Assembly (NCBI GenBank): GCA_022266195.1
Contig: WHVY01000003.1
Location: 6,200,001-6,264,000 of the forward strand
Reading direction: 5' to 3'
Source of the DNA: Tetranychus cinnabarinus
Lineage: Eukaryota > Arthropoda > Arachnida > Trombidiformes > Tetranychidae
DNA: 64,000 nucleotides
Positions within the stretch are counted from its first letter, which is position 1. Every line of letters starts with the position of its first letter. The translations under genes were made by a program, and so were the position numbers. The notes under the pieces are model-generated. The model ran no database searches and was not told the origin of the DNA. It saw only the letters and a list, made by a program, of their open reading frames with translations. Of this stretch, positions 39,641 to 52,967 are shown in pieces.

Positions 39641-42313
39641 GTAAAATAACTTGTGAATAGTTCTCGAACCTTGTTACTTCCAAAATCTGTATTTTAGTTT
39701 TGTTTAGTATTTGTCCAGACTTTGATCTAATGATGCAAATATTTTGTAAAATGCTGGCTGAGAAAATTGTGCGAATTTCCGTGAAATTTGTCGTTGCTAT
39801 CTGCATTTAAGCAATTGAATTTCAGGGAATTTCAATTTGCAGGTAATCTGTAAGTTGAACTAAGCTGACTAATGGTGTATAATAATTTGCAACCATAAAC
39901 TAAACGATATGGGCTGGCATTCAAATTGCACCATTTGGATAACCAAATTACTGGGAGTTGACTTTGGGTTTTGAAGGTAACCCAGTGATTACTGTTTACG
40001 AGTAAACCTGTAATTTTGTAGCAAAAAAGTTTAACCATAATGTTACTCAAATAGTCCATCTCTATTTTTTTCAATTAATTTTCGACTTTTTCTTCTTTCT
40101 ATTGCTTCGTATTTGGTTAATGCAGAAACTGTCTCATTATATTTCAATTCATTACTAAATTGAAGCCAGTCAACATGAATGTGATTCAATTTGTGCAATT
40201 ATTGCAAAGACTTGTTTCTATCAAATTACATTCTATTAGGATAACATTTCTCATCATCATTATGTTCATCGTTATTTCGATAACTAATAACATATCAACT
40301 GGTATTAAGTTTGTGATATAAAAAAATTTACCCTCATAAGTTACAAAAATGTTCTGATCCAGATTGAGATTAAAGATGATTAAAAGAAAAATGTCCATGC
40401 AAAAATCTTGATATAACTTGTAACTTTACTTTTTTACTCCAATCAATCCTTTATCCATACATGAGCATAGCCAAGCAATTTGTCTTGTATTTTCCTTTTG
40501 ATTGAGCTTAATTACTTGTAAGTCTAGAGCAGTTCACCTGTAATTCATGATTCATTTTATACATTCTGTACATATTCAAGCTCTTCTCAGACTGGTTCAG
40601 AGGAAAGTTATTGGAAGCAGGATTTACTTCTTATGCCGCCTTCACTGACCAATTTATTTTGATCAAACTTTAGACAACTTGTAAATCCAAAAGTGAAACT
40701 GAATCATTGCTCAAAATTTGCTACATCATATCATATCATATCTGGTCACGGTCATTTCAACACTACCAGCCATTGTCAAACCATAGTCAACAAGTATCGG
40801 TCGATGAACAACTCTACAGACTTCTTAATTACTCAAAATTTTATCATAACTCGACTTGTGTCGATTTAGATTATTTGAGATTCCTTCGGTTCTTCCCTTG
40901 AACCATTTATTCAAAGGAGTCTTATAAACCCTCAAATGTAATATCGATTTTGATTTGTATTTTTTCGTTGCTATACTTTCTTGTGAGAATTTGAAAGCAA
41001 AGTATCAAATTGAGATAAAATACAATAAGGTAAACGATAAAGCTTTGAGAACGAAAACTGCAAAATAATAACAATAATAATAATAAATAAAGATGATGAT
41101 GCTGAAGACTGAGGAAGATAAGAGAGGGATTTAGTGGTAAATATCATTTTGCAGTTTCTGTTGCTGTTTAGTGACAATGGATTGCAAAGAATGACTTTTC
41201 TCCTTCACTTTAAATCGGAAATGGACTTTTAAATGGGAAAATATAAAGAGAGAAAAGTGGAGAAAAGAGCATTTTTCAAATTCTCGATTTTAAACCACTT
41301 AGCTATTGAATCTATTATACCGCATTATCTTATTATCTAATATATCACAATCATTATTATTGCAAATTCATGTTTCAAAGTTGCCTTCTCTTGCCAGTCG
41401 ATAATAATGATTGAATTTTGGGTGAAAATGTCGAGCAAAAAAAACTTTGGTTTCAATTCAATTTGAAAACTAGAAAAGTTTTTCAAGTCGAAAGTAATAA
41501 TCTTGATGAGTTCATGTGAAAATTTGTTTAAATAATTAATGGTTAAACAATTTTGCCCTGAAAGGCTTACAGATGAGGAAACAGTGAAAAAAGTTGATCT
41601 TGGTAAACTTTTGACCATTGTTTTCTCGTGTCAAAAATGATTATTAATTAAACTTTAAATTATTCATTAGTGAACCTTTGAACAGTCGAGTTGAAGGAGA
41701 TTCACAAAGAGTTGAAAGCCAAGTGAAGAAGGAAAAAAAAGTTGAAACAAAAGTTAACAAGCAAATTAACAAAGAGTAATGATAATTTGTTGAAAGTATA
41801 ATAACACAAAAATGAGTAAAGAAGCAAAAAGGTATCCAAATTGGGTTTCCATTTGGTTCATGTTAATGTTGCCATGTACATCAAGGGAACTCTTATCAAG
41901 TTTACTCAGGACTTGTAATGAGATGAACCTTTTACTTGCCTCGGACTTTTCATAATTTTCAGTTATACCATGAGTTTTGTGATTGGTGAGTAATTAATGA
42001 GATTGAAATTGCATCTGACTGTGGATTGAATTGTTGAAGAAGCAAAAAGGCCAACATGAGAGTGACTGGATGAAAAAAAGCTTGACATGAAACAAAAGAT
42101 AAACAGTATAAAAGCTTTGATCACTTTTCCTGTGAATACAATTAAAATGGCCAATTTTCATTTGTAATGAAACAATTATTAAACTTGCTAAACTTAATGT
42201 ATTGTGAACATTTACTGAAAGTCAGAAGAAAAAAATTTGCATTTGCTAATTCGTGCACTTTGAAACAATCATTGTCAACTTTGATCATCAACTCTGCTTG
42301 GATAAAAATCACT

Positions 42314-42319
42314 TTTAAT
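42314..42319 (-). promoter_or_regulatory. Candidate poly(A) signal of PISD (ATTAAA)
   Basis: On the minus strand ATTAAA occurs about 110 nt after the PISD stop codon. It is the common variant of the poly(A) hexamer and is well placed, but such AT-rich hexamers are frequent by chance here. Confidence 0.3.
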
Positions 42320-42427
42320 TGCAAAAATGGTCAATAATTAGTACAAAAAATTACTGTCAAACAGTGTACAACAAACTCTTGAAAGTTTACTTCAAGTTTA
42401 CGTGCCAATGGGCCAAGGTGCTCATGT

Positions 42428-45400
42428 TCAACACTTGGCTTGATTAGACTTTTGCTTAAACAATAGTTGACCGTATTTAATCTTGTCTCCGGGTTGAACA
42501 GTGAACCGCCAGTTGCGTGGAGCCTCGAAGAGAAGCACAATTGTTGAACCTAAATTGAATTCACCAAACGCATCACCTTTGTCAAAGCCTATGGGTCCAC
42601 CAAAGACGTGATCATTGTAAGGTTTCCTTCGCCAGTTGAATCTATTGGTTTTCAAATTCTGCGAGAAATGAAAGTTTTTTTTTCATTAAAATGTTCATTC
42701 AATTTTAAATGATTGAAATGTTGAATTAAAATAAAGTTTTGTTTCCCTCTGGACAGGCTAAAGACAAAAGGCTCATCATTAAATTGTTGCAACTAATTGT
42801 ACTTTTTGTGCCAACTATTCAACTTGATTCATGATCCATTGATAATTAATGGATTGTTTATCAGCTCAGTTTTGCCCTTTTCTCATTGTTATTGGAGAGA
42901 AAAATGTTTAAATTATATTTCATTACCATCATGATCTAGTTAATGAAGATTGAATCCGGGTTAATCAGGATTGGAATTTACTTTGAAGTGTACTTCTTTT
43001 GTTGACTTTTCATTTCAAGCAAATTATTTTCGCTTCAATTAGCCATTTGGATATCAAATTTGATTAAACACACTTTGTATTGCATGAAATGGAGACGAAA
43101 AAAGTGCAATTTTTCAAAACCAAATTCAAAGGGAAACTTGATTAAACGCAATTTTTTTACTCTTCCTATCAATTCCAATTCCAATTGAGATCACATTTTC
43201 ATCATTTCATTACCATCATAATGGTCTGCCTGATTAGTGAAATTATTTAGAGATCAAAAGAGTTTCATTTTGTCAGATGAATCATCATTTTGATTACCTT
43301 AATGAGCAAACATGAAAGGCAAACAAATTTTGTCCCATGAATTGACTGCCTGGTAATAAGCCATGAAACATGAGCCTAAATAGAGCAGTAAAGCTAATTA
43401 AACTTGATTCCAAAATATAATAAAACTGACATTAAAACGAATCAAAATTGTTAATCAAGAAATATGAAAAATGAAGTAAAAAGGAGAGAGAGAAAAAAAC
43501 TCAAAATTTTTGCGAACCTTCAACTCGTCAGAGTAAATTAAAAGAGAACTTTTCTGATTAGGAAAACATTGAACAGAGAAATTTAAATTTTTCAATCTCA
43601 CCATTGAATATCAATGAATGGTTTGATTGAATAAACGTGAATAAAGTTGCTTCAAGTTGAATAAATTTGTTTACTCAAAGCTCTTGTCAAGTCTCTTCCA
43701 TTGACTTCAAGTCAACCCAAACAACATCAACTCACCGGATCAAAGTAAGTAGACACTGAGCCTACATTGGTTGCACCAACGGCAGTCATTGACATGAATC
43801 CATGGTTCCAGTGGCCCAAGTAGGTGACTCGTTCATTGATGGTAAACAAACCCTTGACTCTGCCTACAAAGGAAGGATGAACACTGAGAAGGTGTCCTGA
43901 AAAGAAAAAGGTGAAAAGTTATTTACATGGATAAATGGTTTAGATGGTAAAGATATGCAAGTGAGAAGCAAGAAAAGTCATTAGAAAAGTTGTCCGCTTG
44001 AAACTTTCAATGATACCATCAACTACATACTCAAATGGTTCCTCAACTTTCCATTCAAGTAAACTATTCAGGTAAACTGTGAAATGGACTATTTATCAAT
44101 TGAAATTTTCTTTTTTGCATTTTTCTCTCCTTCTAATTCTGTACTCGTTTAATAGCCAAACAAGATGGCAACCTCTACTCGATCCATTTGACCAGCATGA
44201 TAAATCGATAAATTTGCAATATAAAACTCTCTATTGAAACTCCATCAAGTCTTCATATTTTGTCAACTTTTTTTATCCACTTTTAAGCTTAATCTAATGT
44301 CGTTAAAAACACAATCCAAGTTTACTTTATAATGTTTAGCAATCAAGTGAGTAAAGTTTTCCCTCTGCTCAATGGAAAAATGAATTTCAAAGTTTCGATT
44401 TTTTCAACTCCATTTTATAGTCCAACTTGTCGTAAATGGTAAATCAATTCAAACCATTCAACTTGCAAAACTCGTCCTTTGCTCATCACTCAACTCAAAA
44501 TTTCAACATTTTTTGCCCGCTTTGACAATCTTTCCTTTCTAAGTCAATCAATATTGTCCAGAACTTTTTGCATATTCTTTGCAAGCTTGCAAGAATCTTG
44601 AGAAAAATGAAAATAGAAAAAGATGTTTCAACTTTCACTCAATATTTTTCCTCCAAATGTTGACAAAAAGTGACCAATTTTTCCAGTCCACTCCTGCTAA
44701 ACTCTACAATCTTTTACATTTCAATAATCAATGGAACCGTAAAAAATGTGTTAATTGATGGAAAAATATTCCAATGTATTCCCATGAATGGCAAATGGAG
44801 AAAATTGTCAAAATTGAATTTTCTCTTTTCCATTCAGCCATTCAGAGGTGGAATTGAAAAATTACAAAAAAAAATCATTCTTGAGATTAACTCATGAAGT
44901 AATCATGAGAAAGTGACTCTATTCATTGGTTGCATTACTGACGTAAACGGAAAGTAATAAGATGAAGTAAACGGTTCGAGTTTCAACTGAACAATCATTT
45001 CTAAGATGAGAATGAATCAAAAAACTCTAATCTTTTGGATTAAAATTTGGATACTCAGAGTTTCTTCAATTGTCATTTGGATGTTGAAATGTTGAACATA
45101 ATCTGAGGAAAAATTTATTCACTTGAAGAGGATAATTAAATTGCAGCATTTAGCCAATGAGAAGTAAAATTTTGTCGGATTAAAGGGAAAAATGAAAAGT
45201 ACAATTGAATTTTTTCCTTCCACTGGAATGGAGAGAAATTTTGAAAAGCGAAAAAAAAGCTTGTCAAAACTTGTGTTCATTGAAACTTCAAGTTGAGCAA
45301 CTTGTTCAATAAACTACAATCAGAATGCACCGAGAATGGTGAATTAGGTTTGATAAAGGATTATCTGGATTTTTTTTCTTCTTCATTCAATTCTTCCTGC

Positions 45401-48400
45401 ATTTTCTCTTCATCAACATGCACATGCTTTTTCCTCATCCTTTTCATTTCTTTTTTTTCCTTCTTCTCATCTCAATCTTTTCTCACCTCTTTATTACCAA
45501 CCTTATACCTTATTACCTCTTATATACTCTTATTATTATTGCTATTAGTTTTTATTCTTATTTATATAAATATATTTCTATCTTTACTTTACCATTCCTG
45601 TAACTCAGCAAGCCGAGAATTCATATTAACCCAAAATGACTATTTAATAAGGTGAGAAAATTGATGAAACTCAGAATCTGTGTTTTTATTAAATAAACAA
45701 CGTGACTTTCAATCCAGTGAAATAAGATTAGAAGCAAAGAGAAAAATTTTTCCTATTTCATTCCCAAGTCAAGTTGAGTAAAAGCTCAACGTTTAAGCTT
45801 TAACTATCAGTTTCCCTCAACTTTGCAAAGAAAATGTAAAAAGATTGAAAAAGTAGCTCAATGAACGCAAGAAAAGCCACAAAGAACAAATTTCCAGATT
45901 AAATTTCGATGAAATTATTCGATAAAAATTCTCATAAATTCAATGGAAATTTGTTTGAGAAAAATGTGACTTACAAAGGGAAATCTTTTCATTTTGAGAA
46001 AAAAGTTTTGTTTCACTTTCGTTGCAAGTTTTACAAAAGCTAAAGTTTGAGATGAATTATTTTCTATTTTCGTCTCAACGTTTTTTCTGTATTGAGTTGC
46101 TGTTCATTTTGTTTACCATTGTTGTCATAATTGTGATAATTCATGGAAAAGTTAAAATTTGTGTTTGTTGAAATAATTTTTCTTTGACATTCATTTGGGA
46201 ATCAACTTTTTTTTGCTTATTCTTGCTCATCACAGGGAGTGAATAAAGTTCAAGAGTGAAAATGAGGGAAAAAAGTGAATAAAAAATAGCGAGTTGAAAT
46301 AACCTGTCAACAGTTTCAACCCAATTCTGTTGTTATTGATATTGTTGTTGTCGTTTGTTTCACTCTTATAATAGCTGTTGGATAAACTGAGTTTCTTTCA
46401 TTCCCTGTGATTGTCATAATCTGACAAGTTGTAAATAGTAAACAAGTGAATAAGATGATGAAGATAAAGATGAAAAAGAGTTGAGCTAGTTTAGTTTATT
46501 ATTATACGAAAAAGAAGCAGCAAAAAAGTTGCAAGAAAATGAAATGAATTCTGTAAACAAGAATATAAAATGTTTCACATGAGCAAATAAACAGCACACA
46601 TGAGAATAGAAAAGGCTGAGAAAAGAAAAGCGCAAAATAAAAGTTGAGCACGAAAACGTGTTTACATTTATTTAATACAATTGCTTTTGTCTCAATGTGA
46701 TTTTTTTGTTCTCTACTTTTCCAATTCTCAGCATCAGAATAATTCATGGAAGAACAAAAAAAGGCAGAAATGATTTTTCGATCTCGTTTCGTTGATGAGG
46801 AAAAGCAACAAAAGTTTACTAAAATTGAGAATCATTTGGTGAAATGAAAAGAATCGAAAAGCCAAAAAATTGGTTTAAAGCTTAAATTCCTTGAGCAATC
46901 TTGAGCATTGTTTTGTGTCAATTGTACAATGCTGTGTTAATCATGATGTTAGTTGGCAATAGATGAAATGTGTGCTTCATGTCAAACCGATTTGTGATAA
47001 TTGCAATAATGTAAACTGTTCAAGGTAACGTCATAACGACTCAATTGGGATCCATTTGTTGCCAAAAGTGAAATGCTTTTTAACTCTTGGAATCGCACAA
47101 ATAATGGCATTTCTCTTTGTTGTAGCTTGACAGGGAATGTATGAGAAACTAATGAGTAAAAATTTCAAACACAAAATGAGCAACCATAATTCAATGGATT
47201 CCTAGGTTTCAGTGAAAACTGCGCAATTTTATGCTTCTTCACTCTTGTCCACATTTACGGACATTTTGAAGTAAATTTTACTCTAGAAAATGAAGATTCA
47301 GAAAATTTCTATTTTGTTAGAAAAATCTTTTCCATCGCAATTGAAGGACGAAAAAGGTTGGTACGAAACTGGGACCGAATGTGGTTACGCTTGCACGTTT
47401 TCAACTTGTCACTTTGATCGACATTTTTTGCTATTCTTTGCTTGAAAATGTAAATACAAATTGTACTTGAAAATTGGAGAATCCTTTCAATGAATCTCTT
47501 GAGTATTGTGAGTCCTTTGAAACACAAGAGATGAGACAGGCAATCTTGATCTCTTGTGTTACATGTGAGTTTCAGTCACAATTTAGTGTTACTTGAACAA
47601 AGTGCAAGAGAAGCAAAACTGATTGTCTGCTTGGGTTGACTTTGTTTCAATCTTGACTTGATTGTTGCTGTTATTAGATAAACTTTGAAATTGAAAATGA
47701 GTCTATTGAGAGAAGTGTATGGATAAAGGAAAGATTGGATGAAAGGTAAGAGAAAAGTTTCAAAATTTTCTTTCACATTAACCTTTGAAAGGTTCAACAC
47801 TTGTTCATTGAATGACGATAAAAGTGTATTTTAAATATTTTAGCAAACTCTCTACTTGTCCAACAACAATATTCAACCAACATTTGACTTTAGTCTTGAA
47901 CATAATCAAATTAATCTAATTACTTCATTGGTTCAACCACTTGAGTTGGAATGAGTTGGTTATCAGGTAAATCTCTTGTTCAGATGTAGAGAAGAGAAGA
48001 TGACAAATCAGCTCAAAGTTACTACTTCATCTTTTCTTTGACAATTTTACTTCTCACAAGTTGTTCAATAAATTGAAAGGAAACAAAAAGAATTAATGAA
48101 AAAACGAAATCATCTTTTACCTGGAAAATGTCTCCTGAAATGAACCTTCCATTCAGCTGGACTATGGAATCGATGATAGTCTCCTGGAGCAAGGTAAATG
48201 ACACAATTGTAAAGGCAATTGTCTGGATTGACCTTTAACCGTCGAGTATAATTGATCAAAGATTCATCGTGCTCACAGATTTTCTGATTATTAAATTTAT
48301 CACTAGAAGTCCAAAGAGATCCAAGCGCATTATAAATGGAATCAAATGAAGGCCAACTTTGAGGTCCCAAGAATGACCTAACAGTAAAGTAAACTCCTTT

Positions 48401-49699
48401 GATCTGTTCAATGTTGCCCTCAGTGACTCGACCAAAGTGCAACACTGTTCCATCAACTGGACTAACCTAAAAGTGAAACAAAAAACACCATTCAACACTC
48501 AATACTAGAAATAAACATTTTTCAATGTTCACTCAATTTATAGTTTAAAATGTAACAATAACTGACTAAATTGAGCAACATTTTTAGCGATAACTTTCTT
48601 GTAATCAAAAAACCAGAAAAATTATCAATTTTTATCTCGGATTTTTTCTGTTTGATTTGATATTTTTTGCTTTCATTTTTGCTTTGGAAATACTTACAAG
48701 ATTATCTCCTGGAGCAATTGGTCTCAAGCCAGGTTTCAATGAGCGAGTAAAAAATTGCTTTAAACTTGGGTATAAACGATAATCGTCAATCTCTGCTTCC
48801 TTCAGTTGACAGTCAAAAAGTCGACTGTAACTGCCCAACACGGAGGAACGAAGGCAAATTGGTAAGTAGAGAGATGTCATTAAACCCCAAACTCTTGAGA
48901 TGGTTCGCAGTGGAAGATATTTGAGTAAAGTCAACTGAAAAGAAATGGAAAAGGTTGAATTTTTGAAAAAAATTTTGAACCAAATAATGGACCCAATAAT
49001 GATATTGAAAGCCAACTGCAACAATCATTTGCCATTATTATCTCATTCTGAAAGTACATTTTTTTCATCAACCTTGCGAAACTCTTTTTTTTCTTATCAT
49101 GAATAAACATCATCTTTGGTGTTTGTTGTTGCTTGTCAATTTGCAATTTTTTGCATCATTTTTTCTTCTTCTCTTCTTTGTCTTCCTTTTGATTGATTGA
49201 TAATGAGCATTGATGATGTTGCTGAGGCTTTTGAAGGAAACAAGCTTGTCGAGTGTTGCTTGATAACGATGACAAAATATTACTGGAAATGTTGAGATAT
49301 CAGTCAAAAGGTGATCATCTTTTTTTATCATGAAAAGAGAGAGACGCGGAATTGTCCGCAAATGATTCGATAAAAAAAGCAAACAAAAAATTCCATTGGT
49401 GGAGCAATGAATCTCGACTAATGATGGAATGAAAATCGAATGCTTGTTAACTCGAAAACATTTTTTTCCTGTTTACTGTCAACCTCGACTGGCCCTTTTT
49501 GGCCATTTCAAACCTCGATTCTTACCTGTACTTCATTGAGTAGATAATCTTGAGATGTTTGATGATATTCCTGAGAATGAAACTGTCGTAATGTCAAGTT
49601 GTTTTTCAGGTGAACTTTGAATTTAAACGTTAACTTGAAAGGAACCTTAATGAGCACATGGATGAGCATTTGCAGTGCAAAAATGGGTGTAAAGTTCAT
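42428..49699 (-). CDS. PISD: Phosphatidylserine decarboxylase proenzyme (mitochondrial)
   Basis: Complete gene of five exons: 49699-49526, 48934-48698, 48466-48121, 43896-43736, 42658-42428. The CDS is 1149 nt, 382 aa, usual for animal PISD. It converts phosphatidylserine to phosphatidylethanolamine at the mitochondrial inner membrane using a pyruvoyl group. The LGST motif is at residues 342-345 (EFNLGSTIVLLFEAP). Cleavage between Gly343 and Ser344 would give the beta and alpha chains. The family catalytic Asp and His positions fit Asp142 in SPVDG and His235/His238 in APGDYHRFHSP. Other landmarks are QFFTRSLKPGLRPI, RRHFPG and HGFMSMTAVGATNVGS. Exon 1 is basic and hydrophobic (ALQMLIHVLIKVPFKL), suiting an import signal or membrane anchor. 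It is the least conserved exon, so the start is the weakest part. Introns 1 to 4 are 591, 231, 4224 and 1077 bp. Confidence 0.93.
42659..43735 (-). other. PISD intron 4
   Basis: A 1.08-kb AT-rich intron with donor CCG|GTGAGT and acceptor TCTCGCAG. No coding sequence, repeat with defined ends or RNA gene was recognised. Confidence 0.7.
43897..48120 (-). other. PISD intron 3 (4.2 kb)
   Basis: A large intron splitting the codon for Gly253. It contains only T-rich open frames on either strand (for example 45293-45655) without domain signatures. No transposon with recognisable ends was found. Confidence 0.65.
48935..49525 (-). other. PISD intron 1
   Basis: A 591-bp intron between the N-terminal exon and the first conserved exon, with donor CAG|GTAAGA and acceptor CATTTCTTTTCAG. 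Several short open frames on the minus strand cross it, but none continues the family similarity. Confidence 0.7.
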
Positions 49700-51767
49700 C
49701 TTGAAAGGGTTGCAGTTGATACCAATAATGGTACCAAGATGAACATTAAAAAATGAAACTTGAAAGCGAATCGAAGAATAAGTTTCTCAAAACTTGACAC
49801 TTGAAACTTTTCTTGAAAAGATTAATTTTTCGTTTCTCTAAAGTAAAACTTGAAGATGTAAATAATCCGACAAAAATGTTTGATTGCACATTAAAGATGA
49901 ACTTTGCTGAAGAAAACTCGAATTTAATTTTTTCTCAATTTTTAATCCTTTTAATCACTTTCCAGAAATGAGAAGAAGAAAAATTTAAAATCATGAAAAT
50001 GAGAAAAGTAGAGCTTTCACGATTTGCAGTAAATTTCAATTCTCTAGCTTCTACTCATTTCTGTCTAATGAATACCGAGAAGTTGAATTTTGTCTTTGCA
50101 GGTGAATTGACTCTCAATTGATAAAGAATGGAAAATGAAGTTGCAAAAGTGACAACGTTCAATGTGCGTGTTCAACCTATTATAACCATTATTATTGTAA
50201 CTCGATTATTCAATTTGCTTAATCAACTTAACAAGTTTTATCTTATCATGAAAACGAGTATTTAGTTAGAAAAGAGAGAGAAAGAGTTTCTCCTTTTCCA
50301 TGATTCCATGATGAACATGGTGAAAATGATGATGTCGACTCTCAATTTGCTCTTCTTTTCATTCTACTCTCTCAACTGATCAGCTTTTGTCAAAACTTAA
50401 TCTGACTTTCATTTTCCTTTTTTTTTCTTCATTTCATTCTAAAACCTTATCATGAACATCATTACTTTTCACGTCAAAAAGATCAACTAATTGTATTTGC
50501 TGATTTGATGAGCTTTTCCCGGTAAAAAGTTCTTTTCTTTTCAACAATTTTTTCTCCTTTTCTCATGATACATTCCAATGATAACTTAATCTTGATGTAA
50601 ACTTTTGTCATGTTTTTGCTTTTCAAATTTTTCAACTTTTCTTCAACAAAAGTTATCCATCAAAACTTTTCATCCTCTGCAAGTTGAATGAGCTCCAATT
50701 GCATAACTCGAGAATTGAATTTACTCATCGAAAGATTAAGAGTGAAAATCGTACGATCTGTTGAATTACTGATTACGATAAAGAACTTTGAACCTCTTTA
50801 ACTTTTTTTCTCACTAGTCAAGTTTTATCATCATTTTGCTGATACAGAAGCAATAAAAATTAATAGGAAACGAAATGAAAATTTATTAATAACAATTATC
50901 CAAAGGTTAGCAAATCTTCACCTGTTTAGATCATGATGACAAGTCAACAAAGTATCTTTTCACAAATTCAATTGGCTTTACACCAAAAGAAGAGAACAAA
51001 AATGAATTTTCGATTTCCAACTCAACGATCCAATCAGTAACTCAAGTATTGCTTTTAATCTCATGGAAGCAAAGACTCGATTACAAGTTGATCTGATTAC
51101 CCAAAGTGATCAGGTTTTTGAAAAAAGAACTAAAATTTTCGTTGAAATTTGAAAAGATTTCAAAATTTCTCATTAACTTTTTTTCCACAAAAAAAAGTAA
51201 AGTAATTTTTCCAAGCAAATGAGCAAAAAATGAAAGTAACTCAATGTTAATTTCCCTACTTTCCATGATTAGTTGGTTTTCCTTTCCAAGTAACTTTATC
51301 TGCAAATACAATTATCATTATTTGAAACGCTATCAAACTTTATCTCATTTGTAATCCAATCTACCTGAGAAGCGAAAGAGAAGAGAAAAAAAACGAAAAA
51401 AGATTATGAATCATGAAATTCCTTTTTCAACTAAAAGTGATTAATTTACTCTGTTTGTAAAGCAGAGAATTTAAAAAGAAGAAAAAAATTCGAAAAAAGA
51501 ATAGAAATTGATATTCTTGGCAATCCCAATTGTTCCCAGTGATTGACAAGGGAGTGAAGAGGGAAAGCAATCAAGTTATCACACGAAACGTCACTGGGAG
51601 TAAATTTATATCAAACAAGATGTCGCCCAAGTCGAGGTTATCAAATGCTCAGAATTTCGACTCTTCATGAGACCATTTTTCTGTGAGCAATTTAGAAGAG
51701 AGAAAAAAAGACAAAAGTAAAAGGAATGAGAAAAGAGAGGAAAAAGTAAGAGAAGAGAAATGCTGCT

Positions 51768-51822
51768 CAGTAACCAGGCGCCATCTAACCATGGTTACTG
51801 GTTTTCACTGGTTACTGTAACC
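51768..51822. promoter_or_regulatory. Cluster of GGTTACTG / CAGTAACC words
   Basis: CAGTAACCA at 51768, TGGTTACTG at 51792 and 51809, and the hairpin GGTTAC-T-GTAACC at 51810-51822 fall within 55 bp. The cluster is about 1.15 kb before the signal-peptide start of the Ig gene and 2.1 kb before the PISD start, between divergent genes. A role as a protein-binding site cluster is inference. Confidence 0.3.
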
Positions 51823-52925
51823 AAAACCCAGAGAGTTGCTGTTATCATGTTGAGAGTTTCAACTCAGTTTGGTTTCTGTTGATAACCAGTGGGTTTGCTT
51901 TCAATGTTTTCGCCTCTCTTTGTTTCTCTCTTTTCTCAACATTTATCGTTATTTTTTATTTGTACACAGAATCAACAGTAAAGAAAGTGTAAAAACAGAT
52001 TTTATTATTTTTACCTTTCCAATGATTTCATCTTTTCCACCGTCAACATCATTATCATCATCTCTATCATCACCTTTACACTCACCATTCCTAGTTGTTT
52101 ATCTTTATTGTTAATCTGTTTTCACTTGCAGTGCTTCCTTGTTGCTCACCTGCAAACTCAAATGTAAACATTGTTTGCTTTTTTCTTTCTCTCAACATTC
52201 GAGTTTCTGCCTTTTTTGATTAATCAGTTTTCATTTATTCACTCCTCATCATTACCATCATCATTATCGCCCGATAATCTTGCTTTTTCTTTACCTTCTT
52301 CCTTCCCTTTTGTTTTCCTTATCAACATCTTTTTCCATTGCAAATTGAATCAGATAATCATTTTCAGTTCAGTGTCATTTTCATCACTTTTTTTCTTCTT
52401 CTCAACTCTTTTCTTCTCTTTCCTCCATGCGGCACTATTAACCATCTTTACCATCAAAGTCAATCAATCAGCCATTTATTATCATTACTTGTTATTATTT
52501 GCTTCCATCATTATTGGTGAGAGCAACACACACACAATAGCTAAATTCAATTCGGATCTCAATTTTTCGCCGCAATCCTGAAAATCGCTACTTTCAACTT
52601 TTGTGCATTTCCGTGTTTCTAAATGTGCTTTGTAATGTGATTCATTCATTTTTTCACCATTTCTTTATTACATCAACACTATTGGTATTCACTTTGTTTC
52701 TTTTCAACCTCATGAGAATCATATCTGGTTGAAAGAAAAAAGGTTGAATCAAGTGAATTCAAAGAGAAAAAGAAAATCAAAACAAGAAGAAAAGAGAGAG
52801 CAAAAAGGCCACAATTTTCCATTCCAGATGAGATGATATTAGGATGATGTTTTTAATTTACACAAATCACTCCTTAAATTGTTCAATCATCAACAAATGG
52901 ATAAAAAAGTGTTGCACTCAATAAG

Positions 52926-52945
52926 GCACAGTTTTTAAACTGTGC
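52926..52945. promoter_or_regulatory. Palindrome just upstream of the Ig-gene start codon
   Basis: GCACAGTTTTTAAACTGTGC has 9-bp inverted arms around a 2-bp centre and ends 22 bases before the ATG at 52968. It would fold as a hairpin in the 5' leader or serve as a dimeric protein site. Function is not shown. Confidence 0.35.
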
Positions 52946-52967
52946 GCTCCAATTGATTAAATTGGGA

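Larger units (their letters stand above)
37053..42427. other. Intergenic region between PISD and Snx6
   Basis: 5.4 kb separating two genes on the same strand. It holds the Snx6 promoter side (no clear TATA element identified), a GAA tract at 38483-38501, an ATC/ATT triplet-rich stretch at about 38860-38955, dispersed repeat copy 5 and an AAT tract at about 41064-41092. No supported gene. Confidence 0.6.
49700..52967. other. Divergent intergenic region between PISD and the Ig gene
   Basis: 3.3 kb between two start codons on opposite strands, so it should contain both promoters. Visible structure: an inverted TCCCAGTGA / TCACTGGGA pair (51534-51542 and 51591-51599), the GGTTACTG cluster and the palindrome at 52926. 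No clear TATA box was assigned to either gene, and no coding sequence was found. Confidence 0.55.

Noticed and set aside
45293..45655. 120-codon hydrophobic open frame inside PISD intron 3
   Set aside because: Low-complexity pyrimidine sequence; two overlapping frames look equally membrane-like, which indicates composition rather than coding.
52171..52581. 136-codon Ser/Phe-rich open frame upstream of the Ig gene
   Set aside because: Pyrimidine-rich repeats of TCATC and TTTTC explain it; no motif and no homologue recognised.
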